A DNA stretch of 9,751 nt from Burkholderiales bacterium UBA2647 (GTDB lineage: Bacteria; Pseudomonadota; Gammaproteobacteria; Burkholderiales; Burkholderiaceae_E), in contig DENJ01000088.1 in NCBI GenBank assembly GCA_002359635.1, positions 1 through 9,751 on the forward strand, in the 5' to 3' direction. Shown one piece after another: positions 1-6,907 of this stretch; within the stretch, counting starts at the first letter, position 1; each line of letters starts with the position of its first letter. Under the pieces are notes generated by a model. The model was not told where the DNA came from. It searched no databases and saw only the letters and a program-made list of their open reading frames with translations. The translations under genes and the position numbers were made by a program.

Positions 1-41
1 CACCATCGATTTCAGGCCCCAACGCCTGATACGCTCGGCCC

Positions 42-368
42 ATGCAACTGAGCCTCGCCCACCCCTCAGCTCAACCACCGAAAGCCACCCTCGGTCACGA
101 CCTGTCGGAGCAGGCGTCAAGCCATGGCCATAGGGAGCAGTCTGGCGCTCCCTGCACGTCTCCCCCCATCACCGACGAGGCAGCTTTTGCCTTCTCGCAA
201 TGGCAAGTGCTTGCCAAGGCGCATGCCGATGAAGAGGCTTGCCTTTGGCTCGCACACCCAAGCCTTGTTGCGCCTGCGCTAAGCCCTGCGGGGTCGTCCG
301 CCGAAGCGCTTGCACCTCACAGCGTCTTGTTTGTTGGTGCGAGGGTCCGCAAGTTACGTTCCGCATAA
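42..368 (+). CDS. Uncertain small ORF (108 aa) upstream of the AT-rich methyltransferase gene
   Basis: This is an open frame from an ATG at 42 to a TAA at 366-368; the frame is open from base 30. I recognise no family. The second half (from about residue 43) is rich in Ala, Leu and Glu and reads like ordinary protein, with GC content like the minus-strand operon, while the first 40 residues look like low-complexity noise. No Shine-Dalgarno sequence precedes the ATG. It could be the tail of a truncated older gene, a real small gene, or chance. Its stop lies only 16 bases before the GTG of the next gene, with that gene's ribosome-binding site in between, which is an operon-like spacing. A second open frame at 2-133 (43 codons, TAG at 131-133) could be the end of a different gene entering from the left, but nothing supports it further. 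Nothing else is visible in bases 1-370. Confidence 0.25.
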   Translation: MQLSLAHPSAQPPKATLGHDLSEQASSHGHREQSGAPCTSPPITDEAAFAFSQWQVLAKAHADEEACLWLAHPSLVAPALSPAGSSAEALAPHSVLFVGARVRKLRSA

Positions 369-370
369 AA

Positions 371-377
371 AGAAGGA
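371..377 (+). promoter_or_regulatory. Strong Shine-Dalgarno site AGAAGGA deciding a GTG start at 385
   Basis: AGAAGGA lies seven bases before an in-frame GTG at 385-387. The frame remains open further upstream to a possible TTG at 310, but the residues this would add are encoded in GC-rich sequence of different composition and resemble no methyltransferase N-terminus. This purine-rich site is the best of any in the window, and it argues for the GTG start. Confidence 0.7.
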
Positions 378-384
378 TCGTGCA

Positions 385-1080
385 GTGGATGAGGATGAGG
401 AATGGATCAAATACAGAGAAAGGTTTTCAGAAGTTTATGACAAATCAAATTATTCGAGTCTATTTCAGCGCTTAGCGATGCAATCGAGTCATAAATTGCT
501 GGAGAGACCGATATTGAGCAGTCATGACTATGGCATGGTGATTGAAGTTGGTGCTGGAACAGGCGAACATTTGCGCTTTGTAAGGCACAGATTCGAGGAA
601 TATGTGCTCACTGACCAAGATTCGAAGGCGCTATCGATTGCTTCACAAAAACATGCATCCCTTACGAAGGCCAAGTTGACATTTAAGGTACAAGAGGGAT
701 CCAAGTTGGATTATCCCGATAAAAGCTTCGATCGACTTATTGCGACACATGTCTTGGAGCATATTTACCAGCCTCAAATCGCACTGAAGGAATGGCGAAG
801 GGTTTTGAAGCCTGGGGGATTACTTTCGATTCTCATTCCCACCGATCCTGGATTGGCGTGGAGGTTAGGTCGGAGTCTGGGTCCTCGAAGAAATGCAAAA
901 GCTTTGGGGATTCCATATGACTACATCATGGCGAGAGAACATGTCAATTCGTGTAACAACCTTGTTTCATTGCTGCGCTATTACTTCAAGAATGCGAGCG
1001 AGACATGGTGGCCGCTAAGGGTACCGGCAATCGATCTGAACCTATTTTTTGCATTTCACGCTACGATTGAGAAAAGTTAA
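385..1080 (+). CDS. Class I SAM-dependent methyltransferase (Methyltransf_11 type), AT-rich
   Basis: This 231-residue protein probably transfers a methyl group from S-adenosylmethionine to a sugar or sugar-lipid; the substrate is unknown. Visible motifs are the SAM-binding motif I VIEVGAGTGEH (about residues 52-62), the acidic end of strand 2 (TDQD, 76-79), the strand 4 segment FDRLIATHVLEHI (115-127) and LKPGG (141-145). The C-terminal part (REHVN, then NLVSLLRYYF, then WWPLRVP) resembles methyltransferases I associate with surface-polysaccharide clusters, which suits the surroundings. It has no signal peptide or membrane segment, so it should be cytoplasmic. The start is GTG with a good ribosome-binding site. 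The gene is much richer in A+T than the rest (two 60-base lines I counted are 35% and 45% GC, against 67% in a line of the acyltransferase gene), and it is the only clear plus-strand gene, which suggests separate acquisition. Its end overlaps the convergent acyltransferase gene by 39 bases. The class is secure; the substrate is not. Confidence 0.88.
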   Translation: MDEDEEWIKYRERFSEVYDKSNYSSLFQRLAMQSSHKLLERPILSSHDYGMVIEVGAGTGEHLRFVRHRFEEYVLTDQDSKALSIASQKHASLTKAKLTFKVQEGSKLDYPDKSFDRLIATHVLEHIYQPQIALKEWRRVLKPGGLLSILIPTDPGLAWRLGRSLGPRRNAKALGIPYDYIMAREHVNSCNNLVSLLRYYFKNASETWWPLRVPAIDLNLFFAFHATIEKS

Positions 1081-2148
1081 GCAATACTTGAATATGCGGG
1101 CTGTTCTCTGCGTAGTCGCACTTGCGCCCATCGGCACTTTCTTAGCGCTGACCGTATCCAGGTTCTTTTGTTCGCCACGCTCCAAGTCGCACGAATCAGC
1201 CTCGCTGCGCGCTTGAAGTAAAAGGTCGGCTGCCCACCAGCACGAGGGCGTTTCACGAATCGCAGCATCAAGCGCTGCATAGGCTTGCTCAAAGGCTGCC
1301 GCCAAGAGCTCAGCCTCAGCGATCGCAGCTTCACGGCCCCTTGGGCCGCCTTGAGGCCAGCTAAGCACCAGACCGTAGCGCCCAAACCCTCTGCGCTCAA
1401 CGCGCATCCATCCAAGCTCAGCGCCTGCTGCCTGCGCAAGCCAGGCAGGTCCCTGTGCCATCAAGACGCGGGCGCCTAAAAACCGCACCGCAAGTCCACG
1501 GCTTTTTGCCGGTGCTGGACTGTCGCAGGCAATCACCACCACTGCCCCGCCTTGCAGCGCGCGCACAAGGCTTGCCATGCCATGCTCCACATACACCACA
1601 TGTCCTTGTCCAAAAAAGCGTTCCAAGACCATTTTCTTGCGGGCGAAGTGCTCGCGGATCACAGCGGGAACCTGAGGGTCCTCCACAAGCACTGTGGCAG
1701 CTAAGTACACTTTGTGCCCGCTGGCGGCCAGGTGGCACAGCGGCGCATAAAGGCTCTCCCAATGCGCAGTGAGCAGCACCACGCCCCGGTCGCGGGGCAG
1801 GCCTTCAAGCCCCTTGATCTGGCATCGGTTGGCGGCTAATCCCAGCCGCTCAAGCCTTATCACATCAAACTCCTCCACGCTTTCCACCCAAAAGCGCCCC
1901 AGCACCCACAGGCTGCGCTGAATCCGCGCCCGAAGGCTCGATGGCTTGGGCTGCAAGCGCGCATAGACTTGCGCTGTTGCCTGCCGCACATAGCGACGCT
2001 TCAGCGCGTAGCTGCGCCACTCCAGATTCAGGCTAAAGCGCAAAAGTGCCCGCAAGCCGCAGGCAGCCAGGGCCAAAGGCGCAGGAAGCCTTGCGGCAAG
2101 CTTCAACGCGCTGTAATCGAGCCAGGCAGCAAGGCCGTAGCGATCCAT
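1042..2148 (-). CDS. LpxL/HtrB-like lipid acyltransferase family protein with altered HxxxxE motif
   Basis: This 368-residue protein belongs to the lysophospholipid/lipid A acyltransferase superfamily, whose members transfer acyl chains to lipid A, phosphatidyl-inositol mannosides or other glycolipids at the inner membrane. The match runs from about residue 112 to 265: GLEGLPRDRGVVLLTAHWE at the active-site strand, ALQGGAVVVIACDSPAP (197-213, where relatives have a DxxP segment), FLGARVLMAQGPAWLAQAAGAE (223-244) and a closing WPQG. A mildly hydrophobic N-terminal stretch (about 22-40) could be the membrane anchor. The oddity is the catalytic motif: relatives have His, four residues, then Glu or Asp (as in HFGNWE), but here His129 is followed directly by Trp130-Glu131. 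The start ATG lies 19 bases after the Wzt-like gene's stop, so it is the operon's last gene. The last 50 or so residues look unconserved and run into the convergent AT-rich gene. Lipid A, a polysaccharide lipid anchor or a sugar could be the acceptor. Confidence 0.8.
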   Translation of the reverse strand: MDRYGLAAWLDYSALKLAARLPAPLALAACGLRALLRFSLNLEWRSYALKRRYVRQATAQVYARLQPKPSSLRARIQRSLWVLGRFWVESVEEFDVIRLERLGLAANRCQIKGLEGLPRDRGVVLLTAHWESLYAPLCHLAASGHKVYLAATVLVEDPQVPAVIREHFARKKMVLERFFGQGHVVYVEHGMASLVRALQGGAVVVIACDSPAPAKSRGLAVRFLGARVLMAQGPAWLAQAAGAELGWMRVERRGFGRYGLVLSWPQGGPRGREAAIAEAELLAAAFEQAYAALDAAIRETPSCWWAADLLLQARSEADSCDLERGEQKNLDTVSAKKVPMGASATTQRTARIFKYCLTFLNRSVKCKK

Positions 2149-2167
2149 GCTTTAAGGGCGCAGCCGG

Positions 2168-4411
2168 TCAGCGCAAAGGAGCATGGAGCGGCTTTTGAAA
2201 CACAAAGAGCTGATAGTCCATAAAGCCAGCTTCATGGATGCGCACATAGTTGCTAAGCACCATTTCCCAGTAGCGTCCTCGCCGATCGCGGCCCAGGCCC
2301 TGGGCCTTTTGGTGGGCGTTGAAGGCCAGCACATGCTTTAACAAAGCACGAAATATTTGGCTGCCCAAATCGCGTTGCTCGCAGACCGCAAACCCTGCCT
2401 CCTGCGCCCAGCGCCGATAATCCGCTGCGCTGGCAAAGTAGTTGCCTTTGCGAAACTGGATTTTCTCAGGGTCGAGGCAAGTCATATCGGCCACCAGCGC
2501 AGTACCCCCAGGCTTGAGCACGCGGCAGTTTTCGCGCAAAAAAGCTGCCTTGTCGGGGTAGTGAAACGATGACTCCACACACAGGCTGAATTCCATGCAG
2601 GCATCGGGCAGCGGCACCAGCATCGCATCGCCCAGTAAGCCCTTAAAGCGCGATTCAAGGCCAAGGGCCTTGGCGTTGCTTTGCGAAAGCGCCCATTGGC
2701 TTGCCGACAAATCAAGCCCCGTGATCCCAACGCCGGGCAGCCGCTTGAGCACCCCAAAGCTGATCCCGCCAAGCCCGCAGCCAAACTCCAAGGCCTCACC
2801 CTGATCCCAGCCCGGCTGCTCGGGCGCGTGCTGCAGCAAGGCATCTAGCAGCAGGCCTAAGAAGGCTTGCTGCGCGGCATGAAGCGTGTCGGTGCCTTGC
2901 GGCCAATAACCGAAATTAAGCATCCCGGTGGGCCCGCAAGCCCTGAACGCGCTGAGCTCTTCGCAATAGCTGCGCATCGATTCATAAAAAAGAGCAAGCG
3001 TAGGGTTGGCTTCTGATGTCATGGGTTCCCAGCGGTGGGCAAGCTCGATCATGCCTTGTTCATGGGCAGGGGAGCGGGCATCGAGATGTAAAACGCCCAC
3101 CCCCTGATCATAAAGCTGCAGGCCTCGGCTGCAGACCAAAAGCACATCCAGTCGAAACTGCCCTTTGCATAAGGGCAAGTCCGAAAGCACAAGCTTCGCA
3201 ACACCTCGTCCCAGGCCGTCTTGAGCAATGGCCTCGGGTTTTTCAAAGGTTGACACCGCAGCCAGGCACTGGCCGGTGCCTGTAATCAGAGCCACAGCCA
3301 CTGTGGGCAATTCAAAACGCAAGCCTTGCGTCTTGTGCGCGGCAGGCTCAAGCGGGCTCATTTGCCAACGGATTTCAAGCGCAAGCTCACAAGGCGTTCC
3401 AAAGTTCATAATCAGCCTGCGCGAAGCTTCATCGCCAAGCGCAAGGCTCTTGCCTTGATGCCAAACCCGCACAGACTCAAGCCTGGGGTTGGCGGCAAGG
3501 GGCAGGGCATTCGCGTGGTGCGCGCTGGTCAGCGCATTCGCTTGGGGCGCGCTGGTCAGCGCTTCAGCCGGGCTTGCGGGCAGCGAGCTTGCCTCGGCAT
3601 GTGCCTTCAATGGCTCGGGGCTTGCCGGCTTGATTGCGCTTGCCGCCCGCCCGGGATTTGATTCCCTATCAATAAACTGGCTATAGGCTGCAAGCACATC
3701 GGGACAGGGCCCGTAGGCCATGAGCTTGCCTTGATCAAGCCAGATCACCTGGTCGCACAAGGCCTCAATTTGGTAGAGCGAATGCGAACAAAAAAGAATG
3801 CTCTGTCCGGCATCGCGAAAATCCATGATTTTTTGAAACGATTTGCGTGCAAAGGGCCCGTCGCCTACCGAAAGCGCCTCATCGATGATCAAAACCTCGG
3901 GATCCACGCACACCGCGACCGAAAAGGCAAGGCGCACAAACATGCCCGAGGAGTAGGTCTTCACCGGTTGATGAATGAATGCGCCGATATCGGCAAACCC
4001 CAGGATCGCATCAAGGCGCTCGCGAACCTCATCGCGTGATAAACCCAAGATCGATGCATTTAAATAAACGTTATCAAGCCCGCTAAACTCAGGGTTAAAG
4101 CCTGCACCGAGCTCCAACAAGGCCGCAACCCGGCCTGCGACCTCAAGCTTTCCGGCACTTGGCGACAGCGTGCCGCTCAGAAGTTGCAATAAGGTCGACT
4201 TGCCTGCGCCGTTGCGCCCCACAACGCCTAGCACCTGCCCTTGCCCAAGCGTGAAGCTCAGCGGATGCAAAGCCACAAAGGCTTGTGGCGGAATCGGAGC
4301 CGTATGTATTTTTTTGCCGCCATGGCGAATCGCCTGTGCAAGCCCGCGCAGGCCCCTTTGCTGCGGCGCATACCACTTGCAAAGGTCCAAGGCACGAATC
4401 AGCGCGCTCAT
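2168..4411 (-). CDS. wzt: Wzt-like polysaccharide ABC exporter ATPase fused to a C-terminal SAM methyltransferase
   Basis: This 747-residue protein has three parts. The ATPase (about 1-250) has Walker A GRNGAGKST (65-73), the LLELGAGFNPEFSG segment (98-111) typical of O-antigen and teichoic exporters, signature YSSGM (153-157), Walker B VLIIDEALSVGD (173-184) and the switch histidine SH (209-210). A Pro/Ala-rich linker (about 255-310) includes a tandem nine-residue repeat. Residues about 311-445 look like the Wzt carbohydrate-binding beta-sandwich (RLESVRVW at the start, LCKGQFRLDVLLV near the end). Residues about 472-740 form a complete methyltransferase: NFGYW (499-503), motif I ALEFGCGLGGIS (540-551), the GLDLS strand (565-569), VESSFHYPDKAAFL (612-625) and VLKPGG (631-636), resembling sugar/natural-product O-methyltransferases of the EryG/RebM kind. 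A normal Wzt is about 400-470 residues, so roughly 280 are extra. It follows the permease gene by 51 bases. It should energise export through Wzm at the inner membrane and probably methylates the glycan it exports; the latter is inference. Confidence 0.92.
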   Translation of the reverse strand: MSALIRALDLCKWYAPQQRGLRGLAQAIRHGGKKIHTAPIPPQAFVALHPLSFTLGQGQVLGVVGRNGAGKSTLLQLLSGTLSPSAGKLEVAGRVAALLELGAGFNPEFSGLDNVYLNASILGLSRDEVRERLDAILGFADIGAFIHQPVKTYSSGMFVRLAFSVAVCVDPEVLIIDEALSVGDGPFARKSFQKIMDFRDAGQSILFCSHSLYQIEALCDQVIWLDQGKLMAYGPCPDVLAAYSQFIDRESNPGRAASAIKPASPEPLKAHAEASSLPASPAEALTSAPQANALTSAHHANALPLAANPRLESVRVWHQGKSLALGDEASRRLIMNFGTPCELALEIRWQMSPLEPAAHKTQGLRFELPTVAVALITGTGQCLAAVSTFEKPEAIAQDGLGRGVAKLVLSDLPLCKGQFRLDVLLVCSRGLQLYDQGVGVLHLDARSPAHEQGMIELAHRWEPMTSEANPTLALFYESMRSYCEELSAFRACGPTGMLNFGYWPQGTDTLHAAQQAFLGLLLDALLQHAPEQPGWDQGEALEFGCGLGGISFGVLKRLPGVGITGLDLSASQWALSQSNAKALGLESRFKGLLGDAMLVPLPDACMEFSLCVESSFHYPDKAAFLRENCRVLKPGGTALVADMTCLDPEKIQFRKGNYFASAADYRRWAQEAGFAVCEQRDLGSQIFRALLKHVLAFNAHQKAQGLGRDRRGRYWEMVLSNYVRIHEAGFMDYQLFVFQKPLHAPLR
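3507..3560. repeat. Two tandem 27-bp repeats in the linker of the Wzt-like gene
   Basis: Copies at 3507-3533 and 3534-3560 differ at two of 27 positions, and a third, decayed copy may follow from 3561. On the minus strand each unit encodes nine residues, ALTSAPQAN and ALTSAHHAN (about residues 284-301 of the protein). The unit is a multiple of three, so copy-number change would lengthen or shorten the linker between the ATPase and the carbohydrate-binding domain without a frameshift. Confidence 0.85.
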
Positions 4412-4417
4412 GAATTT

Positions 4418-4462
4418 GCCAAGCTGAATCCAGCCACAAGGCGCTTCGATCTCAGGCTTGGC
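4418..4462. other. 7-bp inverted repeat filling the permease-ATPase intergenic gap
   Basis: GCCAAGC (4418-4424) and its complement GCTTGGC (4456-4462) flank the 51-base gap between the Wzm-like stop and the Wzt-like ATG. In the mRNA this would put a stem just upstream of the Wzt-like start, leaving a loop of 31 bases. It has no U-run, so it is not a standard terminator. It may tune translation or be chance; a 7-bp stem with a long loop is weak evidence. Confidence 0.25.
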
Positions 4463-5332
4463 TCAAACCACATCGGCAAAGCCTGACTGCACCCGCACAA
4501 AAAGCCAGTGTCCGAACCCTGCAGCGGCAACACTGCCAAGCGCATAACCGAGCAGTGTCGGCCAGGGTGGCCACTGAGCCTGCAAAAGCACCGCACGTAG
4601 GCTTTCAATCACAGCGCTTGCCGGGTTGAGAAAAAAAGCCCATTGAATCCACTCGGGCACACTCGCAAGCGGGTAAAACACAGGCCCAAGAAACATGAGT
4701 GCAGCGCTCAGCGCCGGGCTCAACTGGGCCAAGTCCCTCAGGTACGTGCCGGTTGCTGCAAGCACCCAAGCCACCGCACACAAATAGGGCAGCACAAGCG
4801 CCAGCAACACCAGCGACAGTGGCACTGAAACCAGGAGCCAACGCAGCATTGGTTGCGGGTCAGCGTTTGAGATGGCTGCGCTCGCGAGCATGGACACAAG
4901 CAAGACGAGCATAAGAATCAGCCATTGGACGACACTTTGCAACCACGCTGAAATCGACAACACAACCGCAAGTAAAGGCAAAGGGAAAACCACCCGCCGA
5001 ACAAGTTGGGGTTGGTCGCTGATGAGTCGGGGCGCGCGGCCAATCACCTCGGTGAAACAAGACACGACCAGTAAACCAGCGTAGAGATTGAAGGCAAATT
5101 GCAGCGATTCTGGCACCGCTAGGGTGCTTGTGCTTTGCAAAGACGGCGAGGGCCAGCGTGCCGAAAACACGCCTTGAAAGACAAAGACGTACATCCCAAG
5201 CATCAGGAAGGGATAAAGCAAAGACCAACTTGCCCCCAGCAGCGTGCCCTGGTACCGCTGCGCCAGGTCGCGCGCCACAAGCGTCTTCAGCAAGGGCCAA
5301 TGGGCAAGCGGATTCCATTGTGAAGCGTGCAT
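4463..5332 (-). CDS. wzm: Wzm-like polysaccharide ABC transporter permease (ABC-2 family)
   Basis: This 289-residue inner-membrane protein is the permease partner of the Wzt-like ATPase and should form the channel that moves a lipid-linked glycan to the periplasm. The N-terminal amphipathic segment and first helix carry the family hallmark (LVARDLAQRYQGTLLGASWS, residues 18-37, followed by LLYPFLMLGMYVFVFQGVF). About six hydrophobic segments are visible, near 34-56, 77-97, 117-150, 164-195, 206-224 and 258-278. TYLRDL (197-202) and FFLNPASAVIESLR (233-246) match conserved parts of ABC-2 exporters. Length is normal for Wzm (around 260-290). Immediately upstream is the DUF2142 gene, whose stop is 12 bases before this ATG, and the ATPase follows after 51 bases, so the three are surely co-transcribed. 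No clear Shine-Dalgarno sequence precedes the ATG. Whether the substrate is O antigen, capsule or another glycan cannot be told from the permease. Confidence 0.93.
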   Translation of the reverse strand: MHASQWNPLAHWPLLKTLVARDLAQRYQGTLLGASWSLLYPFLMLGMYVFVFQGVFSARWPSPSLQSTSTLAVPESLQFAFNLYAGLLVVSCFTEVIGRAPRLISDQPQLVRRVVFPLPLLAVVLSISAWLQSVVQWLILMLVLLVSMLASAAISNADPQPMLRWLLVSVPLSLVLLALVLPYLCAVAWVLAATGTYLRDLAQLSPALSAALMFLGPVFYPLASVPEWIQWAFFLNPASAVIESLRAVLLQAQWPPWPTLLGYALGSVAAAGFGHWLFVRVQSGFADVV

Positions 5333-5344
5333 GGGTTCTAGAGC

Positions 5345-6907
5345 TTAGAAGATATAACGTTTTTGAAGCGTACTGAGCAAAATCCACAGGCTGCAAAGAC
5401 CAAAGCCCAACAGTGCAAGTGGTAATGCGCGGCGCATCAATCCAGGCCGTCGGCTAGCCTCAACCGTTTTGGGTGCATGTTTTGCATCAGCTCTTGGGTC
5501 TTCCATCTGCACGAATGGCTGCGGTAGCATCGCACAAGCCAGCAAGATCGCTGGAACAAGAAAGTAGCGTCCCTGTACACCCTCGATCACGACCGCCGGA
5601 TGTACGGTCCAGGTTGCAAGCAAAGCACAAAAAATCACCACGATCGAAAGCATCGCGACCACGCCGCAGGTCCATCGCCACAGTCGCGCATCGGCTTGTG
5701 GCGTTGCAGCGGGCGTTGGCGCGAAAAAGGGCATCGAAGCAGGGCGCTTCTGCGTGAAGAAGGGTAGCACCAGCAGAAGGAGCAGGCCGGCACCAAGTAT
5801 CGCGTATTGCCAGGGCAAAAGGGGCGTATCGAGCCAGCCCAGCACCCCGATAAACGATGTGAGGTAAAACTGGAGCAACTCGGAAGAGCTAAGCGTGCGC
5901 GCCAAAACGCCGAGCAAGGCAAGAGGCGAACTCAGGTAGTGCATCGCGATGTTTAAAGCGCTCAGGCTGCGCTCGATGCGAAGATCCAAGGTGTTCATCG
6001 CTGCATAAATCGTCCACCCGCCACAGCACAGCAAAAGTACCAGTGCCCACCAGGCCAAGGACGCTTGTCGCAAACGAATCGCAAGCAGCGGTAAAAAAGC
6101 AAGCATGGGCACAAGATGCAGCCGCGTGGTACCGAGAAGCAATAGACTCGCACACAGCGCCCCGATTTGCACCCGGCTCAATGGCAATCCGCAAACCATG
6201 GCTCGCGCGACCATACTGATCACAAGCACTGCCAAGCCGGTCGTCAACCCGTCGATTGTGGGTGCTGCAAACTGAAAAAGGCTCATCGGCAAGGCAAGAA
6301 AACCAAGCGCCATTGCTGGTGGCCGCCAGGCGCCCATCTGCTGCCATGCCGCAAGCAGCAATGCCGCGCAAAGCATGTGAACGACGAAGCGGGCAAGTTT
6401 GTAGCTTTCCTCGATTGTCCAGTCAAGCGCCTCACCGAGCCTGAGTCCGATCGCATGCGGCAGGTAGATGAGAGGCAGGTAGTAGCCCGTCCCCGCCACC
6501 GGCGCAAACACAAGTTCTGCCGCCGCTGGGCTTTGCGCGGATCCTTCGGGAGTCTGAGGTCCTGGTTTTGCTGCGCTCAAAGCGCCGGTGCTTGGCGCTG
6601 CAGACCAGCGCAGTTTGGAGATCTCATCGCGCTCGGCAAGCGATGTGCGTTGTGCCTCGGGGCCTGCCCAGCCACGCAGCATCCCCCAGGCCCAGCGATA
6701 AAGCTGCGGATCGACGCGCCCACCCGACATCTTGCCATCGGTTTCATTCAAGAGCCACTGCCCATGCGCGATCATCCAGGCTCGCCCGATGTGTTGGGTT
6801 TCATCGGGCGATTGCATCGGCGGCATCCGCGTTGCGATGCTGTTAAAAAGCGCACACAACATTAGCCACAGCAGGATCGACTTAGCCAAAGGCGCGCGCA
6901 ACAACAT
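5345..6907 (-). CDS. DUF2142-family polytopic membrane protein, possible GT-C-like glycosyltransferase
   Basis: This protein has 520 residues from the ATG at 6907. The frame stays open up to 7063, but a longer form would lie 180 bases inside the preceding gene and would add a non-conserved, non-membrane leader; the chosen start overlaps that gene by only 26 bases and places the first membrane helix (about 8-22) at the N-terminus, as expected. Family marks are MPPMQSPDETQHIGRAW just after helix 1 (about 28-44; DE and H are typical), a YYLPLIYLPHAIGLRLGE segment in the first large periplasmic loop, and GVQGRYFLVPAILL near the end. About eleven or twelve hydrophobic helices are visible. The first loop, with a DE pair after helix 1, recalls GT-C glycosyltransferases that use polyprenyl-phosphate sugars, but the activity of DUF2142 proteins is not known to me, so that is inference. 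Its position beside the exporter suggests a role in glycan assembly or decoration at the inner membrane. Confidence 0.85.
   Translation of the reverse strand: MLLRAPLAKSILLWLMLCALFNSIATRMPPMQSPDETQHIGRAWMIAHGQWLLNETDGKMSGGRVDPQLYRWAWGMLRGWAGPEAQRTSLAERDEISKLRWSAAPSTGALSAAKPGPQTPEGSAQSPAAAELVFAPVAGTGYYLPLIYLPHAIGLRLGEALDWTIEESYKLARFVVHMLCAALLLAAWQQMGAWRPPAMALGFLALPMSLFQFAAPTIDGLTTGLAVLVISMVARAMVCGLPLSRVQIGALCASLLLLGTTRLHLVPMLAFLPLLAIRLRQASLAWWALVLLLCCGGWTIYAAMNTLDLRIERSLSALNIAMHYLSSPLALLGVLARTLSSSELLQFYLTSFIGVLGWLDTPLLPWQYAILGAGLLLLLVLPFFTQKRPASMPFFAPTPAATPQADARLWRWTCGVVAMLSIVVIFCALLATWTVHPAVVIEGVQGRYFLVPAILLACAMLPQPFVQMEDPRADAKHAPKTVEASRRPGLMRRALPLALLGFGLCSLWILLSTLQKRYIF

Noticed and set aside
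310..384. N-terminal extension of the AT-rich methyltransferase from a TTG at 310
   Set aside because: A GTG at 385 has a strong, properly spaced ribosome-binding site, and the extra residues lie in GC-rich sequence of different character.
1020..1050. T-run after 1044 as a terminator of the plus-strand methyltransferase
   Set aside because: The T-run lies before the stop codon at 1080 and I see no stable hairpin directly upstream of it.
5336..5350. Five-bp inverted repeat TTCTA/TAGAA between the DUF2142 and permease genes
   Set aside because: It is too short and AT-rich to be a stable structure, and lies in a 12-base gap where a terminator would break the operon.
4860..5396. Minus-strand open frame of 178 codons overlapping the permease and the end of the DUF2142 gene
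   Set aside because: The other minus-strand frame encodes a canonical ABC-2 permease with all hallmarks; this one is its shadow.
6167..6865. Long plus-strand open frame of 232 codons opposite the DUF2142 gene
   Set aside because: It is fully antisense to a clear membrane-protein gene, is rich in Arg, His and Cys with no family resemblance, and has no ribosome-binding site; it is a by-product of GC-rich codon use.
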